64,000 bases of DNA. Source: Sphingosinicella sp041916975 (GTDB lineage: Bacteria; Pseudomonadota; Alphaproteobacteria; Sphingomonadales; Sphingomonadaceae). Positions 41,180 to 49,069 of this stretch are shown here, piece after piece. The first letter of the stretch is position 1, and each line of letters starts with the position of its first letter. The stretch covers positions 248,001-312,000 of the forward strand of contig NZ_JAYRYK010000001.1 in assembly GCF_041916975.1 (NCBI RefSeq), in the 5' to 3' direction. The notes beneath the pieces were generated by a model. The model was not told the DNA's origin. It did not search any database and worked only from the letters and a program-made list of their open reading frames with translations. Made by a program: the position numbers and the translations under genes.

Positions 41180-42342
41180 CAGTGTGCGCGACCTCTTATG
41201 TGCGTCTCGCCGACACGCCGCGCCTCGCTGTCGCAGACCAGCACGTCATCGAGCGATTCGACGGCGTGACCGCCGACGACTTCCATCGTTTGCTCCACAA
41301 TCGCGGCAATATCGAGGAAGCCGATTCTCCCTTCCAAAAATGCCGCGACCGCCACTTCGTTGGCGGCGTTTAACACTGTGGGAGATGAACCCCCGCTGAC
41401 GAGCGCCTCTCGGGCGAGGCGGAGCGCAGGAAAACGTGCGGGATCGGGCGCCTCGAAATCGAGCCGCGCGACCTGCGCGAGATCGAGCCGCGCGCAGGGT
41501 GTCGCCATCCGGTCCGGCCACGAAAGCGCATAGGCGATGGGAATCCGCATATCGGGCGACCCCAGCTGCGCGAGCATCGAGCCGTCGATATACTCGACAA
41601 AGCTGTGAACCACCGATTGCGGGTGCACAATGACGTCCAGCTGCCTCTCCTCCACCGGGAACAGGTGATACGCCTCGATAAGCTCCAATCCCTTGTTCAT
41701 CAGCGTGGCGGAATCGACGGAAATCTTGGCGCCCATCGACCAGACCGGGTGCGCGACCGCCTCGGATGGCGTCACCGCCGCCATTTCAGGGAGGCTGCGC
41801 GTGCGGAACGGGCCGCCGCTCGCCGTGAGGATGATGCGGGAAACGCGCTCCGGGTTCTCGAAATCGAAGACCTGGTGGATGGCATTGTGCTCGGAATCGA
41901 CCGGGAGCAGATGCGCTCCGCTGCGCTTTGCCCGCGCATTCACGAGCTCGCCCGCGCAGACGAGCGTTTCCTTGTTGGCGAACGCCACGCGCGCGCCGCG
42001 CTCGACGGCGCGGAGCGTCGGCGGCAGGCCCGCGGCGCCAACGATGGCCGCCATAACGATGTCGCTCGGCACGTCGGCGGCGTCACTGAGCGCCTGCACG
42101 CCTGCCGCCGCTTCGATGCCGGACCCTGCGAGAGCGTCCTTCAGGTCGCCGTAAGCGCTGTCGTCCGCGACGACTGCCATGCGGGCGCCGAGGCGGCGCG
42201 CTTCGGCGGCAAGGCTGCGCACATCGCGGTTCGCGGTGAGCACGTCGACGGACCAGCGTTCGGGCTCGCGCGCGACGAGGTCGATCGTCGAGCGGCCGAC
42301 CGAGCCGGTGGCGCCGAAGATGCTGATCGTGCGCGCCGTCAT
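41179..42342 (-). CDS. dxr: 1-deoxy-D-xylulose-5-phosphate reductoisomerase
   Basis: 387 residues. The NADPH loop SIFGATGSVGRSTIDL is at residues 7-22 and the metal/substrate segment LPVDSEHNAIHQ is typical. LTASGGPFR and MGAKISVDSATLMNKGLE are also conserved. Makes MEP, first committed step of the non-mevalonate pathway; ispE of the same pathway is at 49 kb. Overlaps cdsA by 4 bp. Confidence 0.97.
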   Translation of the reverse strand: MTARTISIFGATGSVGRSTIDLVAREPERWSVDVLTANRDVRSLAAEARRLGARMAVVADDSAYGDLKDALAGSGIEAAAGVQALSDAADVPSDIVMAAIVGAAGLPPTLRAVERGARVAFANKETLVCAGELVNARAKRSGAHLLPVDSEHNAIHQVFDFENPERVSRIILTASGGPFRTRSLPEMAAVTPSEAVAHPVWSMGAKISVDSATLMNKGLELIEAYHLFPVEERQLDVIVHPQSVVHSFVEYIDGSMLAQLGSPDMRIPIAYALSWPDRMATPCARLDLAQVARLDFEAPDPARFPALRLAREALVSGGSSPTVLNAANEVAVAAFLEGRIGFLDIAAIVEQTMEVVGGHAVESLDDVLVCDSEARRVGETHIRGRAH

Positions 42343-43130
42343 CGGGCAAGGCCGATCGCGACGGCGACGAGGACGCTGACGGGTACTACACCGTCCAGCC
42401 TGTCCATCATGCCACCGTGCCCCGGAAGGAGGCTGCCGGAATCCTTTACGCCCGCGCGGCGCTTCAGGTGGCTTTCGAAGAAGTCGCCTACCTGCGCCGC
42501 GACCGCGAGGCTAGCGCCGAGCGCCGCCGCGAAGGCAGGTTCGAGGCCGAGACCGAACTGGCGGGAGAGCAGCCACGCTGTCAGCGCCGCCGCGACCATG
42601 CCGCCGCCGAGACCCGCCCACGTCTTCGAAGGGCTGATGCGCGGCGCGATCTTGGGACCGCCGATGGTGCGGCCGGAGAAATAGGCGGCGATGTCGGTCG
42701 CCCAGACGATCGCGAGCGCCCAGATCACAAGCTGCGCGCCGAGCGGTTCCGCACGCAGCCAGACGAGTGCGATCCCCGGAAACGCGGCATATAGCACGCC
42801 CCATGCCGCGATGCGGGCGAGGAAGAACAGGCTCGCTGCGGTCACACCAACCAGCACCAGTGCATAGGCGAGGTATCCGAGATGCGTGAACAGCACCGCC
42901 CCGGCGAGCGCGAACATGCCGGCCAGCCGCACCGAGCGGCCGACGCGGTGCATCGCGCACCACTCTCCGTAGATGAGCAGGATGACGACGGCGACGAGGA
43001 GCGCGAAGGCGATGCCGCCAAGCCATACCGCGCCGAGCGCGAGCGCGATCAGTGCGATACCGACAACGATGCGCGGCAAGAGGTCGCCGTAGCGCGACCC
43101 CGGCTTCACGGCAGGCTCAGAGCCCGCCAT
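42339..43130 (-). CDS. cdsA: phosphatidate cytidylyltransferase
   Basis: 263 residues from the ATG at 43130; a GTG 18 bp upstream is possible. Several hydrophobic helices and the CTP_transf_1 signature near the C-terminus (ISPSKTWAGLGGG, then KDSGSLLPGHGGMMDRLDG with its acidic residues). Makes CDP-diacylglycerol, substrate for PssA at 58.2 kb. The start overlaps the end of uppS by 14 bp. Confidence 0.93.
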   Translation of the reverse strand: MAGSEPAVKPGSRYGDLLPRIVVGIALIALALGAVWLGGIAFALLVAVVILLIYGEWCAMHRVGRSVRLAGMFALAGAVLFTHLGYLAYALVLVGVTAASLFFLARIAAWGVLYAAFPGIALVWLRAEPLGAQLVIWALAIVWATDIAAYFSGRTIGGPKIAPRISPSKTWAGLGGGMVAAALTAWLLSRQFGLGLEPAFAAALGASLAVAAQVGDFFESHLKRRAGVKDSGSLLPGHGGMMDRLDGVVPVSVLVAVAIGLAR

Positions 43131-43866
43131 AGCGCCGTTCGCGCACACCGAACGCTTCGACGGCGCGGCGCAGCGACTCGCCGTCGAAATCCGGCCAGTA
43201 TTGCTCGGTGAACACCAGCTCCGCGTAAGCCGCCTGCCACATCAGAAAGTTCGACAGGCGCTGCTCGCCCGAAGTGCGGATCACGAGATCGAGCTGCGGC
43301 AACTCGGCGGTGTCGAGGCGCGCCGTGATGTCCGCGGGGGTCACGGCATCGGGCGCCATGCGTCCGGCCGCGACATCCCTTGCGATGCTGCGCACGGCGC
43401 GCGTGATCTCGTCCTGCGAGCCGTAGTTGAGCGCGATGACAAGACGCAGGCGCGTGTTGCCTGCCGTGCGCGCTTTCGCGCCTTCAAGCAGTGCGAGAAT
43501 ATCCGGCGACAAGCGGCTGTAATCACCGATGAAGCTGAGGCGTACGCCGTTCCGGTCCAGCTCCGCGATCTCGCTAAGGAGATACTGCTTGAGCAGACCC
43601 ATCAGATAGCCGACCTCGTCCTCCGGGCGTTTCCAGTTTTCGGAGGAAAAGGCATAAAGCGTCAGCACCTCGATGCCGAGATCGGGCGCGGCCTCGACGA
43701 CCTTGCGCACGGCCTCGACGCCGGATTTGTGCCCTGCGATGCGCGGCAGACGGCGCGCCTTCGCCCAGCGACCGTTGCCGTCCATGATGATGCCGACATG
43801 GCGCGGCCCGGCGGACTCCTGCCCGCTACCGGTGCGCGCGGCTGGCGGAACGGCAGGCGACGTCAC
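43117..43866 (-). CDS. uppS: isoprenyl (undecaprenyl) diphosphate synthase
   Basis: 249 residues from the GTG at 43866 that overlaps the frr stop (GTGA); the frame stays open upstream but that is not coding. HVGIIMDGNGRWAKARRLPR holds the catalytic Asp and phosphate-binding residues, and TLYAFSSENWKRP and the C-terminal SFLMWQAAY-like NFLMWQAAYAELVF are conserved. Makes the lipid carrier for peptidoglycan. Confidence 0.95.
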   Translation of the reverse strand: MTSPAVPPAARTGSGQESAGPRHVGIIMDGNGRWAKARRLPRIAGHKSGVEAVRKVVEAAPDLGIEVLTLYAFSSENWKRPEDEVGYLMGLLKQYLLSEIAELDRNGVRLSFIGDYSRLSPDILALLEGAKARTAGNTRLRLVIALNYGSQDEITRAVRSIARDVAAGRMAPDAVTPADITARLDTAELPQLDLVIRTSGEQRLSNFLMWQAAYAELVFTEQYWPDFDGESLRRAVEAFGVRERRYGGL

Positions 43867-44417
43867 TGGCCGAGGATTTCCTTTTCCTTGGCGGCGCAGA
43901 CCGCGTCGACATCGGCGATCGCCTTGTCGGTGAGCTTCTGCACTTCGGTTTCGAGGCGCTTTTCCTCGTCCTTGCCGATCTCGCCCTTCTTCTCGGACGC
44001 CTTCAGCGCGTCCATGCCGTCGCGGCGGACGTTGCGAACGGCGATCTTCGCCTTTTCGCCATACTGCGAGGCGAGCTTGGCGAGTTCCTTGCGGCGCTCC
44101 TCGGTAAGGTCGGGGATGGGCAAGCGCAGCGTCTGGCCGTCGACGATCGGGTTGAGGCCGAGCCCGGCCGCGCGGATCGCCTTTTCGACCGGCTGCACGT
44201 TGCTGCGGTCCCACACCTGCACGGAGAGCATACGCGGTTCCGGCGCCGTGACCGTCGCGACCTGGTTCAGCGGCATGTGCGCGCCATAAACCTCGACATT
44301 GACCGGATCGAGCAGCGACGTGGAAGCGCGGCCCGTGCGCAGGCCGCCAAGGTCGTGCTTTAGCGCGTCGAGCGCGCCGGTCATGCGGCGTTCGATATCA
44401 GCCTTGTTGTAGCTCAT
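43863..44417 (-). CDS. frr: ribosome recycling factor
   Basis: 184 residues, standard length. GLRTGRASTSLLDPVNVEVYG and PDLTEERRKELAKLASQYGEKAKIAVRNVRRD are diagnostic (each quoted in part by its key residues RTGRAS and RNVRRD). Splits post-termination ribosomes with EF-G. It sits 18 bp after pyrH in the classic rpsB-tsf-pyrH-frr order. Confidence 0.97.
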   Translation of the reverse strand: MSYNKADIERRMTGALDALKHDLGGLRTGRASTSLLDPVNVEVYGAHMPLNQVATVTAPEPRMLSVQVWDRSNVQPVEKAIRAAGLGLNPIVDGQTLRLPIPDLTEERRKELAKLASQYGEKAKIAVRNVRRDGMDALKASEKKGEIGKDEEKRLETEVQKLTDKAIADVDAVCAAKEKEILGQ

Positions 44418-44435
44418 GCTCGGTCCCTTCGGGTT

Positions 44436-45155
44436 CTATTGGTTGCGCACGATCGTGGAGACGCCTTCGCCCGCAAGAACCCGCGCAAGGTTGCCGTGTT
44501 CCCGGATATTGAAGACGACGATCGGAATGGAATTTTCGCGGCAGATCGCGACGGCGGACGCGTCCATCACCTTGAGATTGTCGGCGAGCACCTTGTCGTA
44601 GCCGAGGGACTCGTAGCGCGTCGCGCTTTTGTCCTTCTTCGGATCGGCGTTGTAGACGCCGTCGACGCTGGTGCCCTTGAAGAGCGCGTCGCACTGCATT
44701 TCCGCCGCGCGCAGCGCAGCGGCGGTGTCGGTCGTGAAATAGGGATTGCCGGTGCCCGCCGCGAAGATAACGATCCGGCCCTTTTCCATGTGCCGCACGG
44801 CTTTGCGGCGGATGTAGGGCTCGCAGACGCTCGACATCGGGATCGCGGACTGGACGCGTGTGTCGACGCCCATGCGCTCGAGGCTGTTCTGCACGGCGAG
44901 CGCGTTCATCACGGTCGCCAGCATCCCCATGTAATCGGCGCTCGCGCGGTCGAAACCCTGCTCTGCCGCCGCGAGGCCGCGGAAGATGTTGCCACCGCCA
45001 ACGACGAGGCAAAGCTCGAAGCCTGCTTCCTTGGCGATGCGGACTTCATCGGCGACGCGGTTGACGGTGGAGGTATCGATGCCGAACGACTGGTCGCCCA
45101 TCAGCGCCTCGCCCGACAGTTTCAGAAGAATGCGCTTGAACGGCTTAGATGACAT
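44436..45155 (-). CDS. pyrH: UMP kinase
   Basis: 239 residues from the ATG at 45155; a TTG 21 bp earlier falls inside the GGGAGG site and is unlikely. LLKLSGEAL at the N-terminus, VVGGGNIFRG, and the VFAAGTGNPYFTTDTAAALRA-like segment (FAAGTGNPYFTTD) identify it. Phosphorylates UMP. A hairpin lies in the gap after tsf. Confidence 0.97.
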   Translation of the reverse strand: MSSKPFKRILLKLSGEALMGDQSFGIDTSTVNRVADEVRIAKEAGFELCLVVGGGNIFRGLAAAEQGFDRASADYMGMLATVMNALAVQNSLERMGVDTRVQSAIPMSSVCEPYIRRKAVRHMEKGRIVIFAAGTGNPYFTTDTAAALRAAEMQCDALFKGTSVDGVYNADPKKDKSATRYESLGYDKVLADNLKVMDASAVAICRENSIPIVVFNIREHGNLARVLAGEGVSTIVRNQ

Positions 45156-45204
45156 ACTTTTTGTCGCGCCTCCCAATACGCGGGGCGCACCTTAGTTGGC
45201 CGGC

Positions 45205-45230
45205 GGGGGGCGGACAAGCGCCGCCACCCC
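45205..45230 (-). other. GC-rich hairpin between tsf and pyrH
   Basis: GGGG + GGCGG pairs with CCGCC + CCCC (one-base bulge, 7-nt loop). No T run follows on the minus strand, so it is not a standard intrinsic terminator. It may tune message stability or translation of pyrH. Confidence 0.4.
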
Positions 45231-45245
45231 GCTTTCGGCTGAATT

Positions 45246-46172
45246 TTAACGACCGACGGCGGCGGCGACTTCAGCCGCGAAATCGGTCTCTTCCTTCTCG
45301 ATGCCCTCGCCGAGCTGGAAGCGCACGAACTCGGCAATTTTCACCGGCGTGCCAAGGTCTTTCGCGGCCTTGGCGACCACGTCCGACACCTTGCTCTTGC
45401 CGTCGATCACGAAGATCTGGCCGAGCAGCGTCGATTCGCCGAGGAACTTGCGGACGCCGCCTTCCACCATCTTCTCGACGATGTCGGCGGGCTTGCCCGA
45501 CTGCGCGGCCTTCTCACGCGCGATCGAGCGCTCACGCTCGACAACGGCCGGGTCGACACCCGTCTCGTCGAGCGCCAGCGGGTTCGCGGCAGCAATGTGC
45601 ATGGCGAGCTGCTTGCCGAGCGCTTCGAGCTGGGCGGTATCGCCCGTCGATTCGATCGCCACGAGCACGCCGATCTTGCCGAGGCCCGGCGCAGCGGCGT
45701 TGTGCACGTAGGACGATACGACGCCCGCCGAGACCGAAACCTGCGCGATGCGGCGCAGTGACTGGTTCTCGCCGATCTTCGCGATGTTGTCGGTCAGCGC
45801 TTCCGAGACCGGCTTGCCGGCCGCAGTGGTCTGCGCGCCGAGCGCGGCGACGTCCGTGGTGCCGCTCGCGAGCGCGAGGTCGGTCACTTCGCGCACGAAG
45901 CCCTGGAAGATGTCGTTCTTCGCCACGAAGTCGGTTTCCGAGTTCACCTCGACCGCCGTGCCCTTCGTGCCGCTGGTGGCGACGCCGACGAGGCCTTCGG
46001 CTGCCGTACGGCCCGCCTTCTTGGCGGCGGTGGCGAGGCCCTTGGCGCGCAGCCAGTCGACCGCGGCCTCGAAGTCGCCGCCGGTTTCGATGAGCGCCTT
46101 CTTGCTGTCCATCATGCCGGCGCCAGTGCTCTCGCGCAGATCCTTCACAAGCTGTGCCGTGATCTCGGCCAT
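45246..46172 (-). CDS. tsf: elongation factor Ts
   Basis: 308 residues. The N-terminal UBA-like domain with LRESTGAGMMDSKKAL, the core TDFVAKNDIFQGFV and the C-terminal LLGQIFVIDGKSKVSDVV are all canonical. Exchanges GDP for GTP on EF-Tu. Lies 103 bp after rpsB, with a hairpin in the gap. Confidence 0.97.
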   Translation of the reverse strand: MAEITAQLVKDLRESTGAGMMDSKKALIETGGDFEAAVDWLRAKGLATAAKKAGRTAAEGLVGVATSGTKGTAVEVNSETDFVAKNDIFQGFVREVTDLALASGTTDVAALGAQTTAAGKPVSEALTDNIAKIGENQSLRRIAQVSVSAGVVSSYVHNAAAPGLGKIGVLVAIESTGDTAQLEALGKQLAMHIAAANPLALDETGVDPAVVERERSIAREKAAQSGKPADIVEKMVEGGVRKFLGESTLLGQIFVIDGKSKVSDVVAKAAKDLGTPVKIAEFVRFQLGEGIEKEETDFAAEVAAAVGR

Positions 46173-46203
46173 GTGCTTAATCCCTTCTGTCTTTGAATGA
46201 GGC

Positions 46204-46232
46204 GGGGCGGCTGCCCGTTACGGCGCCGCCCC
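46204..46232 (-). other. hairpin between rpsB and tsf
   Basis: Perfect 8-bp arms GGGGCGGC (46204-46211) and GCCGCCCC (46225-46232) with a 13-nt loop. No T tract follows in the direction of transcription. A second short stem (CCGCT/AGCGG) lies nearer rpsB. It could lower tsf relative to rpsB, as intergenic structures do in other bacteria. Confidence 0.45.
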
Positions 46233-46275
46233 TTCCGTTTTGTGACACACCGCTCGAAAAGCGGCGCGTGGGGCG

Positions 46276-47025
46276 TCAGGCGGCGACTTCGGCCTGCGGC
46301 TCGGCCGCTGCACCGAGGTCCGCACCCAGATCGCGCTGACGGTTCTGGTTGCCGCCGAGAACCGCGTCCGCGATCGCATCGCAGTAAAGGCGGATCGCGC
46401 GCGAGGCGTCGTCGTTGCCCGGGATCGGGAACGCGATGCCGCTCGGGTCGCTGTTCGTGTCGAGGATCGCGATCACCGGGATGCCGAGCACGTTGGCTTC
46501 CTTGACGGCGAGGTCTTCCTTGTTCGTGTCGATGACGAACATGACGTCGGGCAGGCCGCCCATGTCGCGGATACCGCCGAGCGAGGCTTCGAACTTGTCG
46601 CGCTCGCGCGTCATCTTCAGCACTTCCTTCTTGGTGAGGCCGTGCGTGTCGCCGGCAAGCTGCTCTTCGAGCTGCTTGAACTTGCGGATCGACTGCGAGA
46701 TCGTCTTCCAGTTGGTGAGCATACCGCCCAGCCAGCGGTGGTTCACGAAGTGCTGACGCGAACGGCGCGCGGCCTCCGCGATCGGCTCCTGCGCCTGGCG
46801 CTTGGTGCCGACGAACAGCACCTTGCCGCCGGCAGCAACCGTGGCGCGGACGAATTCGAGCGCGCGCGCGAACTGCGGCACGGACTGCGACAGATCAATG
46901 ATGTGCACGCCATTGCGATCGCCGAAGATGTAAGGCTTCATCTTCGGGTTCCAACGGTGCGTCTGGTGACCAAAGTGGGCGCCGGCTTCCAAAAGCTGCG
47001 CCATCGTGACGACGGGTGCCGCCAT
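46276..47025 (-). CDS. rpsB: 30S ribosomal protein S2
   Basis: 249 residues from the ATG at 47025, which has GGAG 8 bp upstream and begins the canonical protein (MAQLLEAGAHFGHQTHRWNP). GDRNGVHIIDLSQ, GTKRQAQEPIAEAARR and NHRWLGGMLTNWKTI follow. First gene of the long minus-strand core cluster. Its upstream region should hold the main promoter of the cluster. Confidence 0.97.
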   Translation of the reverse strand: MAAPVVTMAQLLEAGAHFGHQTHRWNPKMKPYIFGDRNGVHIIDLSQSVPQFARALEFVRATVAAGGKVLFVGTKRQAQEPIAEAARRSRQHFVNHRWLGGMLTNWKTISQSIRKFKQLEEQLAGDTHGLTKKEVLKMTRERDKFEASLGGIRDMGGLPDVMFVIDTNKEDLAVKEANVLGIPVIAILDTNSDPSGIAFPIPGNDDASRAIRLYCDAIADAVLGGNQNRQRDLGADLGAAAEPQAEVAA

Positions 47026-47093
47026 AATCGTTTCTCCTTCCGGTTTTACCTCGATGCAGGAGGAAGGCAGCGGACCGCCCACCGGATATGTTC

Positions 47094-47112
47094 CCGCATC
47101 TGTGGAATGCGG
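47094..47112 (-). promoter_or_regulatory. hairpin in the rpsB leader
   Basis: Arms CCGCAT and ATGCGG with a 7-nt loop, 69 bp upstream of the rpsB start. Bacterial rpsB messages often carry leader structures bound by S2; this could be one, but it was not matched to a known family. Confidence 0.3.
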
Positions 47113-47240
47113 CGGCCTTTAGCCCCGCGCGGCGGTAAATGCAAGGGGTGAGCGCGGCCTGCCGATTGTCCCGGCGATTGTCCGGGGGACGAAAGCCGTG
47201 TACTGCGTATCAAGCGCAAAGATCGTCTTGGGAGGACGAC

Positions 47241-47453
47241 ATGCTCAAATCCGCGCTTATTCTCGGCATGGCCGCTACGGCGGCGGGGTCGGCTGCTCCC
47301 GATACTGGGCGGGCCGACCGAAACAGTGTGTTCGTTCTGTTTAGCGGCGGCGCACCTACGATCCAGATCAACACCGGCACGCGCGCCTGCCCCTTTGAAG
47401 CGCCGAAAGCATCCTCCGCACGCCGCAGCAAACCGGTGTTCACTATCTACTGA
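47241..47453 (+). CDS. small putative secreted protein
   Basis: 70 residues with GGGAGG 7 bp before the ATG. The N-terminus (MLKSALILGMAATAAGSAAP) looks like a signal peptide with cleavage near residue 17-19. The mature part has FVLFSGGAPTIQINTGTRACPF with one cysteine and a basic, serine-rich end. No family recognised. It is alone on the plus strand between rpsB and the CYTH gene and overlaps the CYTH end by 7 bp. Confidence 0.55.
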   Translation: MLKSALILGMAATAAGSAAPDTGRADRNSVFVLFSGGAPTIQINTGTRACPFEAPKASSARRSKPVFTIY

Positions 47454-47917
47454 GCCGTCGGAAGCCCGTGCACGGCGAGCGCCGCGTTGTAATAGCGCGG
47501 ATCGCTCGTCACTTCGCGGCCCAGCCACGCCGGCCGGATCACGGCTTCATCCTCGCGCTCCAGCTCGCATTCCGCGATGACGAGGCCCGCGAACTCCCCT
47601 TCGAAAACATCGACTTCCCAAAGCCTTCCGTCCTCGATGACGTCATATCGCCGCTTGGCGAGCAGCCGCCCGCTCCGCAGCGCGATCAGCGCGCGCGCAT
47701 CTTCGAGCGGCACATCGTATTCGAACTCGTCGCGGGAAAGGCCGGAGACGCGGCCCTTGATGGTGAGCCTGCCGGCGTTGTCGTCGATGACCCGAACGCG
47801 CACCGAGGCGTGCTCGCCGCGCGCGATATAGGCCTGCGCCATCGCCCGGCTGCGCACGACGCTCGCGCGCCAGCCGTCACCCGCCACCAGGAACTTGCGT
47901 TCGATTTCCTTTCCCAT
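47447..47917 (-). CDS. CYTH domain protein
   Basis: 156 residues from the ATG at 47917, which overlaps the CHAD stop (TGATG). It opens with the family motif MGKEIERKFLV (ExExK) and continues with alternating charged strands (SVRVRVIDD, RLTIKGRV, EFEYDVPLEDA). CYTH proteins are triphosphate-tunnel metalloenzymes that act on inorganic triphosphate or polyphosphate-like substrates. Linked to a separate CHAD gene; in many bacteria the two are fused. Confidence 0.93.
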   Translation of the reverse strand: MGKEIERKFLVAGDGWRASVVRSRAMAQAYIARGEHASVRVRVIDDNAGRLTIKGRVSGLSRDEFEYDVPLEDARALIALRSGRLLAKRRYDVIEDGRLWEVDVFEGEFAGLVIAECELEREDEAVIRPAWLGREVTSDPRYYNAALAVHGLPTAQ

Positions 47918-48783
47918 CACGCAGCGTCGCGCCAGCGATCCCATGCGCGTTCCCAGCGGCGCAGGCGCGCCTTGCAGGGCTCCTCGAAAAGCACGGCGCC
48001 AAGCTTCAGCGCCTCTTTTTCAAGCGCGTGCCGCCGTTCGGCCGCCGCCTTTTCAAGACGCCTGAGCGCCTTCTCCTTGCGATCGTGGAGCCGCGCCTCG
48101 AGCGCGCAGAGGTCGTGCTGCTCGCCGAGAAGATTGCCGAGCCGCCCCAGCATCTCGCCGCGCGCACCAAGCCCGGGATCGATGTCGTGGAGCAGGCGCA
48201 CCTGAAAGCCGTGGTCCTTGATGTGCTTGCGCCACTCGTGGAAGGCCTCGATATCGCCGCCCCCCGCCTCGTCCATCAGCGCTGTTGCCTTGCGGCAGGT
48301 CCGTCGCAGCCCCTTGCGAAGCGCTCCGAACCCGTCGCGTTCGAGCCGCCACTCTCCGGCCGCAGCCCGCAGCGCGAGAAGCCGTGCGCGTGTCTCATCA
48401 AGCACAGCGCCGCGCACGCGCAGAGCCGCCGCCTGCTCGTCAGCCTCCAGTTCTGTGCGGAAGGTCGCGAGCGTCTTGCCGGCGCTTTCGCCCGCAACGC
48501 TGTCGAACGTCGCGAGCAGCACCTGCGCCTCACGCACGTCGGCAAGCCTTGCCGCGAGCGTGCGCAGCGCCGCGTTCGCCTCGGAATAGCCCGGAAAGAC
48601 CGCACGCAGCAGCCGCAACAGCGCGCGTATCCGCTTGGTTGCCGTGCGGACGCCGTGGACGCTGCGTTCAAGATCGGCGTCCGCGCTCGCCAGCGCCGCA
48701 AGCGCGCCGTCAAGCTGCTCGGTCGCGATCCGGCGCAGCGCGGCCTCGATGCCAGCGTCGCCCGGCGCGAAACGATAGGCCAT
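47917..48783 (-). CDS. CHAD domain protein
   Basis: 288 residues, alpha-helical. Conserved histidine/basic motifs are SVHGVRTATKRIRALLRLLR (residues 41-60) and AFHEWRKHIKDHGFQVRLL, plus EQHDL near residue 220. CHAD domains bind polyphosphate through these basic helices. First gene of a two-gene operon with the CYTH protein. Polyphosphate handling is the likely role. Confidence 0.93.
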   Translation of the reverse strand: MAYRFAPGDAGIEAALRRIATEQLDGALAALASADADLERSVHGVRTATKRIRALLRLLRAVFPGYSEANAALRTLAARLADVREAQVLLATFDSVAGESAGKTLATFRTELEADEQAAALRVRGAVLDETRARLLALRAAAGEWRLERDGFGALRKGLRRTCRKATALMDEAGGGDIEAFHEWRKHIKDHGFQVRLLHDIDPGLGARGEMLGRLGNLLGEQHDLCALEARLHDRKEKALRRLEKAAAERRHALEKEALKLGAVLFEEPCKARLRRWERAWDRWRDAA

Positions 48784-48837
48784 AGGTCGATGTCGCTCCG
48801 CCTTGTTTCAGCAAGCCGCTATAGGCGCTTGGCGCAC

Positions 48838-48877
48838 AAAAAAAAACGGCGGACGCAAACTCAATGCGTTCCGCCGT
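48838..48877 (-). terminator. intrinsic terminator of the sigma-54 RNA locus
   Basis: Stem ACGGCGGA + CGCA paired with TGCG + TCCGCCGT (one-base bulge, 7-nt loop AACTCAA), followed on the minus strand by nine T residues (48838-48846). It is a textbook Rho-independent terminator and ends transcription coming from the sigma-54 promoter. Confidence 0.9.
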
Positions 48878-48962
48878 CAGTTTCTCGGTGTGGGTCAGCT
48901 CAGGCAATCGACCCAGACCGAAAGCTGCGGGGCCTGTCCATACAGACATCCTCGCGCTGCCA
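48838..48962 (-). ncRNA. putative sigma-54-dependent small RNA (~125 nt)
   Basis: A transcript from the sigma-54 promoter would start near 48962 and end at the terminator at 48838. It would contain a TGGGTC/GACCCA hairpin (48891-48915), a short TGTC/GACA stem and the terminator hairpin. It also holds a 13-codon frame, MDRPRSFRSGSIA (48941-48900), with GAGG 8 nt upstream, so it could be a small mRNA or dual-function RNA instead. No family match was recognised. The gap upstream to ispE (49070) has the palindromes listed with the promoter. Confidence 0.6.
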
Positions 48963-48972
48963 GCCTTGCTTC

Positions 48973-48988
48973 AGCAAGGGCAGTGCCA
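48973..48988 (-). promoter_or_regulatory. sigma-54 (RpoN) promoter
   Basis: The minus strand reads TGGCACTGCCCTTGCT, an exact TGGCAC-N5-TTGCW match with correct GG/GC spacing. The predicted start is near 48962. It is intergenic and points toward the terminator at 48838. Confidence 0.8.
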
Positions 48989-48996
48989 GAACATCA

Positions 48997-49031
48997 ATTG
49001 TTTTAAATCAATGGCTTGTGAATGACGTCAT
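48997..49031. promoter_or_regulatory. candidate activator sites upstream of the sigma-54 promoter
   Basis: Near-perfect dyad ATTGTTTTAAATCAAT (48997-49012) and perfect palindrome ATGACGTCAT (49022-49031), centred about 43 and 65 bp before the predicted start. Sigma-54 promoters need an enhancer-binding protein; these are candidate sites for it, or for IHF in the AT-rich part. No such activator is encoded in the window. Confidence 0.45.
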
Positions 49032-49069
49032 TTTGGCGATTCTGTGCCGCCCGCCCCGTTTCGGGACAG

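Noticed and set aside
46204..46232. Hairpin after rpsB as a transcription terminator
   Set aside because: No T run follows on the minus strand and the tsf and pyrH genes downstream need read-through.
48710..48949. 79-codon minus-strand frame running through the terminator of the RNA locus into the CHAD gene
   Set aside because: It would have to be translated past a nine-T intrinsic terminator; the 13-codon frame inside the RNA is the better candidate.
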